Positions 60,868 to 64,000 of a DNA stretch of 64,000 bases are shown in pieces. Under the pieces are notes generated by a model that saw only the letters and a list, made by a program, of their open reading frames with translations, was not told where the DNA came from and did not search any database. This DNA is from Anaeromonas frigoriresistens (GTDB taxonomy: Bacteria; Bacillota; Clostridia; Tissierellales; SIT17): positions 1 to 64,000 of the forward strand of contig NZ_WSFT01000039.1 of the NCBI RefSeq assembly GCF_016820655.1, in the 5' to 3' direction. The position numbers and the translations under genes were made by a program. Numbering within the stretch: the stretch's first letter is position 1; every line of letters begins with the position of its first letter.

Positions 60868-61446
60868 ATGAAAAAACCAATGGTATATATATTGCTAATT
60901 ATGCTATTAATATCGGTGGTAAGTATATTAAAAGATAATGGAATGATAATATCAAGTTATAAAACATTAGAAGAAGCTTTAAATAGATCTAAGGAAGAGA
61001 TCAATGTAATACATAAAGAAAATACAGACAAAGGAGCTATAGTCTTTTTTAATGACAATAAAGATGATAAGGACCTGCAGGTCCACTATATGAAAAAAAC
61101 TATATTTGGTAGATGGCAGTATGTATATGGAGGTGTATTTGGAGATCCAAATGATACAGCTTACAGATTAGGTGGAGTACACGCCTCTTCTTTTCCTATG
61201 ATCAGAAATACACCCTTTCCAATGTTTCAAGGGGTTGTAAATCATCCAGACATAGAAAAAATCAAGATTATTGATGTTGAGAGGGATAAAGAATATGATA
61301 CTAAGATAGTTAGAACTGATAGTTTTACTTTATGGTTCAATTATGAGGATGATTTCAAGACTGGAGAATATGAAATAATAGGATTATCTAAATATGATAA
61401 TCCAATAATTACATTGAAAACGGATGTCCTAAATATCAATGAGTAA
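60868..61446 (+). CDS. membrane-anchored protein of unknown function
   Basis: A 192-aa protein with an N-terminal hydrophobic segment (about 5-22) acting as anchor or signal. The extracytoplasmic part is beta-rich (TDKGAIVFFNDNKDDKDLQV, FGRWQYVYGGVFGDPND, HPDIEKIKIIDVERDKEY). The length and order recall small Firmicute lipoprotein-like domains, but no lipobox is present and I do not recognise the family. It is monocistronic, 24 bp after a CTAAAGAGGTG region. Confidence 0.7.
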   Translation: MKKPMVYILLIMLLISVVSILKDNGMIISSYKTLEEALNRSKEEINVIHKENTDKGAIVFFNDNKDDKDLQVHYMKKTIFGRWQYVYGGVFGDPNDTAYRLGGVHASSFPMIRNTPFPMFQGVVNHPDIEKIKIIDVERDKEYDTKIVRTDSFTLWFNYEDDFKTGEYEIIGLSKYDNPIITLKTDVLNINE

Positions 61447-61561
61447 ATAGTATACAAATCGAGATGATTACTTTGCTGGTTAAAAGATAAAAAAGAGGTA
61501 TTAGTGTTAAATTGTAGAAGTTATTAATTAGTTTCAAATACTTAAGAAATTAGGTGAAAAT

Positions 61562-62446
61562 ATGAATGAAATTAACATAGATATTACTGGAAATAATGTA
61601 AGAATTCATGAGTGGGGAAATAATGATAATCCTACTATCATCTGTTTACATGGTCTTGGAAGCACTAGTTTAAGCTTTTTAGAGTTAGGTGAAGCATTGA
61701 AGAATAAATACCATATCTATTCTATTGATTTACCTGGACATGGAGAAACATCAACTTTTGAATCTGATGAAGAATATGAGATTCCTAATTTAGTGCTTTG
61801 GGTTGATAAAGTTATAAAAACTCTACAAAAAGATAGCTTCTTTTTGCTAGCTCATTCTTGGGGGGGGGATATTACTCTTCACTATGCAGCAAGATACCCT
61901 GAGAAAGTAATAAAATTATTGCTTTTAGATGGGGGATATTATATTAAAGATCGATTATATAGTATAGCTTCCAACCTGTATGATGAAGGGAAATTAAAAG
62001 GTAGATCCTCTTGTTCCCTAGAGGAGGAAATAGAATACTATATAAAAGATTTTGATGAGTACGTATTTGATACATGGGAGGATTTTATAAAAGTAGAAAA
62101 AGGTGCATACATGAAATGGTCCCCCCTCAAAGAGGTATCTTCAAGAGATCTTATGAAGAAGGAAGACGGTAAACAGAAATTTAGAGCCAGTGGAAATACA
62201 GCAAGAAGAGCTATTTTATCTATGTCCAAAAATCCAACAAAGGAAATCTGGGACAATCTATCAAATAACATCCTTTTATTACAAAGTACTTTACCAGAGT
62301 CTTGGTTAAATATAAGAAATACATTAAGTAATGAATTTAGACAAGAGACCAATGCAAAAGTTAAAAAAATTGATAATACAACTCATATGCTTCATTGGGA
62401 TAAGCCAGAAATAATAGTAAAAGAGATAATTAATTGGTTTAAATAA
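61562..62446 (+). CDS. alpha/beta-hydrolase
   Basis: A 294-aa enzyme. The oxyanion strand is IICLHGLGSTSLSF (about 27-40), followed by SIDLPGHGETSTF. The nucleophile elbow is LAHSWGGDI with Ser99 (AHSWG form), and the catalytic His is in DNTTHMLHWDKPE near the end. It may hydrolyse esters, lactones or peptides (proline-iminopeptidase-like). The codons at the nucleophile elbow contain a run of nine G (61860-61868), which is exceptional in this AT-rich sequence and could be prone to slippage. No clear ribosome-binding site beyond AGGTG precedes the ATG. Confidence 0.88.
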   Translation: MNEINIDITGNNVRIHEWGNNDNPTIICLHGLGSTSLSFLELGEALKNKYHIYSIDLPGHGETSTFESDEEYEIPNLVLWVDKVIKTLQKDSFFLLAHSWGGDITLHYAARYPEKVIKLLLLDGGYYIKDRLYSIASNLYDEGKLKGRSSCSLEEEIEYYIKDFDEYVFDTWEDFIKVEKGAYMKWSPLKEVSSRDLMKKEDGKQKFRASGNTARRAILSMSKNPTKEIWDNLSNNILLLQSTLPESWLNIRNTLSNEFRQETNAKVKKIDNTTHMLHWDKPEIIVKEIINWFK

Positions 62447-62588
62447 AAATAGGTGTAATTCTTTATCTTGAATATACTGAATATTAAGAATTAATCATAT
62501 TTTTATAATTTAAATCATTTAATAATATTAATTTTTATTTTCTTTAGAACATAATGATATAAAAAGAAAATTATTCAAGGAGGACTTT

Positions 62589-62996
62589 ATGGAAGATTTA
62601 AATTATTTCAGTACATTATGTTTTGCCTGGGCATTTGTAGGAATTGGAAGTAGAATTTTGATGATTCGTTACGGGAAGAAATGGATAGACTGGGAATTGG
62701 ATAAAGCTTACGCAAAAGAAAAGCCTAAATGGATCTATATTGTAAGTGTTATAAGTTTAATAATTGTAGGATATACCTGGTATCAAGTGTTTAATATGGA
62801 CATTAAATATAGCTGGATAATAGCAATATTAGTTTCTTTAACCTTAATAAAGATATTTAATTTAATTTTTAATTACGATAAATTTAGAGAATTTGTAGAT
62901 TCTACCTTAAACAATAAGAGAAAGTTCAAGCAATTGAATATAAGTGTATTTATTTTTTCAATTATATTTATCTTAATGGGAATATTCCTTTATTAA
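62589..62996 (+). CDS. small membrane protein of unknown function
   Basis: A 135-aa protein with four hydrophobic segments (about 8-25, 48-66, 73-92 and 115-134). YGKKWIDWELDKAYAKEKPK forms a basic/acidic cytoplasmic-looking loop. AAGGAGGA precedes the ATG. I do not recognise the family. The MBL-fold gene follows after 58 bp, possibly in the same transcript. Confidence 0.7.
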   Translation: MEDLNYFSTLCFAWAFVGIGSRILMIRYGKKWIDWELDKAYAKEKPKWIYIVSVISLIIVGYTWYQVFNMDIKYSWIIAILVSLTLIKIFNLIFNYDKFREFVDSTLNNKRKFKQLNISVFIFSIIFILMGIFLY

Positions 62997-63054
62997 TATT
63001 TTCAATTATATCTGTTTATATATTAATTAAAAGTAAAAAACAGGGGGAAATAAT

Positions 63055-64000
63055 ATGAACGCAAAAGAAGTGAATTTTAAATCTGAGTATTTTAATATTA
63101 TAGAAATAGCAGAAGGAGTATATGCTGTACTAGAAAAAGGAATAGGGAAAACTGGTAGTAATGCAGGAATAATAGACTTAGGTAAGCATACAGTAATATT
63201 TGATACTTTCTTAAATATGGATGCAGCCAAAGACCTTAAAAAAGCTAGTATAGAATTAACAGGCAAGGAGCCTTCTTATATCATCAATAGCCATAGTCAT
63301 GGTGATCACATAGTTGGAAATCAACTATTTAAAGACAAAGGAATCTTGATGAGTTCGCCACAAGTAAGAGATGAATTAATTAAATTTAAAAATGAACTAA
63401 AAGCAGAAAAAAGCATGTATATAGATAGAGTTAAGGAACTTGAAGAAGCTCTAATCAAAGAGAAAGACGAAGGGGCAATTATGAATTTAAAAAATGAATT
63501 ATTTTTCCTAAGCAACTTTTCAAGACCGGAATTAGATATTTGGATACCAGAGATAACATTTGAAGATGAAATTATATTATATGGAACAAAGAGAAATTTA
63601 CAATTAAAGACATTCGATATAGGTCATTCTAAAGGAGATGCAATAGCATATATCCCAGAAGAAAAAATATATTTTATGGGAGATTTATTATTTGCGAAAA
63701 GTCACCCTTGGTTAGGCCATGGAAATCCTGAAGAGTTTCTTACTATTCTTAGAGATATATCCAAAAAGGATATTAAATACTTTGTACCGGGGCATGGACC
63801 TCTCGCTACAATAGAAGATGTATATTTGGAAATAAAATATATAGAAGAACTTTTAGAGTTAGTAGAAAAAAATAATTATTCAGAAGAAAAACAATACTCA
63901 TTGGATGAAATTTCTCCTGAGTTTAGAGAGTGGAGAACCTTATCCTTTAATTGGAATATACAATTTCTTATAGAAAGAAATAAGGAAGCTAACAATAAGT
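63055..64000 (+). CDS. MBL-fold metallo-hydrolase (truncated by window end)
   Basis: The ATG at 63055 follows CAGGGGGAA. The frame stays open to the window end (315 codons seen), so the C terminus is missing. The metallo-beta-lactamase motif is NSHSHGDHIVGN (His80, His82, Asp84, His85). Further ligands are expected in DIGHSKGDAIAYI (about 185) and FMGDLLFAKSHPW, with FVPGHGPLATIED carrying the last histidine. Family enzymes are hydrolases of thioesters, lactones or phosphodiesters. An inserted helical segment (about 105-150) lies between strands. The substrate is not predictable. Confidence 0.88.
   Translation, partial: MNAKEVNFKSEYFNIIEIAEGVYAVLEKGIGKTGSNAGIIDLGKHTVIFDTFLNMDAAKDLKKASIELTGKEPSYIINSHSHGDHIVGNQLFKDKGILMSSPQVRDELIKFKNELKAEKSMYIDRVKELEEALIKEKDEGAIMNLKNELFFLSNFSRPELDIWIPEITFEDEIILYGTKRNLQLKTFDIGHSKGDAIAYIPEEKIYFMGDLLFAKSHPWLGHGNPEEFLTILRDISKKDIKYFVPGHGPLATIEDVYLEIKYIEELLELVEKNNYSEEKQYSLDEISPEFREWRTLSFNWNIQFLIERNKEANNK

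Noticed and set aside
1-64000. tRNA or rRNA genes, CRISPR arrays, insertion sequences, prophage
   Set aside because: I looked for clover-leaf GTTCGANTC motifs, evenly spaced repeats, transposase-like proteins and phage structural genes and found none.

Overview
This is a low-GC (roughly 30% by eye), AT-rich, Gram-positive window. It has strong AGGAGG-type Shine-Dalgarno sites, frequent TTG/GTG starts, lipoboxes, U-tract intrinsic terminators, a single-chain purL of about 1,240 codons, an orphan Ni-CO dehydrogenase (CooS), a flavodiiron protein and a hemerythrin-type iron-sulfur repair protein. Together these point to a strictly anaerobic member of the Clostridia/Tissierellia, probably spore-former-like. 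The species cannot be named from the sequence. I see no rRNA, tRNA, transposase, phage gene or CRISPR array.

Layout. (1) 1-7,440: an accessory-looking stretch of single-gene modules. It holds a paired YdcZ-type transporter divergent from a Crp/Fnr regulator across a near-perfect palindrome, an AraC/GyrI-like regulator, a P-loop kinase, a HIT protein and a GrpB protein. Degenerate intergenic repeats and one attC-like folded site separate them. (2) 7,500-10,360: an NO/O2 defence operon (flavodiiron FprA, DUF438-hemerythrin, Ric) behind a palindrome that sits at -41.5 of a predicted promoter. (3) 10,364-18,200: a YpuA-like secreted protein, a Cu/Zn-SOD-like protein, a fluoride-riboswitch-controlled cation/proton antiporter, a HAD phosphatase, an ArsB/NhaD permease, a DJ-1/PfpI protein and an MscS channel. 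(4) 18,200-31,680: a flavin-based extracellular electron transfer (EET) gene set, interleaved with a two-component system and a MarR regulon. The EET genes are an ApbE lipoprotein, an Ndh2 fused to a membrane domain, EetA, EetB, DmkB and a two-domain PplA-type lipoprotein. (5) 31,700-34,950: PAP2, GNAT, deoxyribosyltransferase-like, patatin and zinc-ribbon genes. (6) 35,040-46,160: a guanine riboswitch and the complete purL-E-C-F-M-N-H-D operon for IMP synthesis. (7) 46,200-64,000: envelope and housekeeping genes (LysM/VanY carboxypeptidase, M23 peptidase, TPR-metallopeptidase, small membrane proteins), CooS, three more GNATs, a histidine phosphatase, an alpha/beta hydrolase and a truncated MBL-fold enzyme.

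How they fit together. The EET genes would pass NADH electrons through a prenylated quinone to flavinylated surface lipoproteins: ApbE flavinylates, DmkB makes the prenyl tail, Ndh2 reduces quinone, and EetA/EetB with PplA carry electrons outward. The most interesting regulatory signal is a promoter architecture shared by three loci. Two TTCATA-like half-sites lie 11 bp apart, with the second exactly 15 bp upstream of the -10 box. It occurs upstream of a YckD-like secreted protein (18,299), a SHOCT protein next to the two-component system (24,172) and a SHOCT gene pair (31,117). The likely controller is the OmpR-type regulator at 24,518, whose kinase has a Met/Gly-rich extracytoplasmic stretch. 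A separate palindrome family, TACTAATTAGTA, marks a MarR/pirin/WrbA regulon with a probably leaderless marR mRNA.
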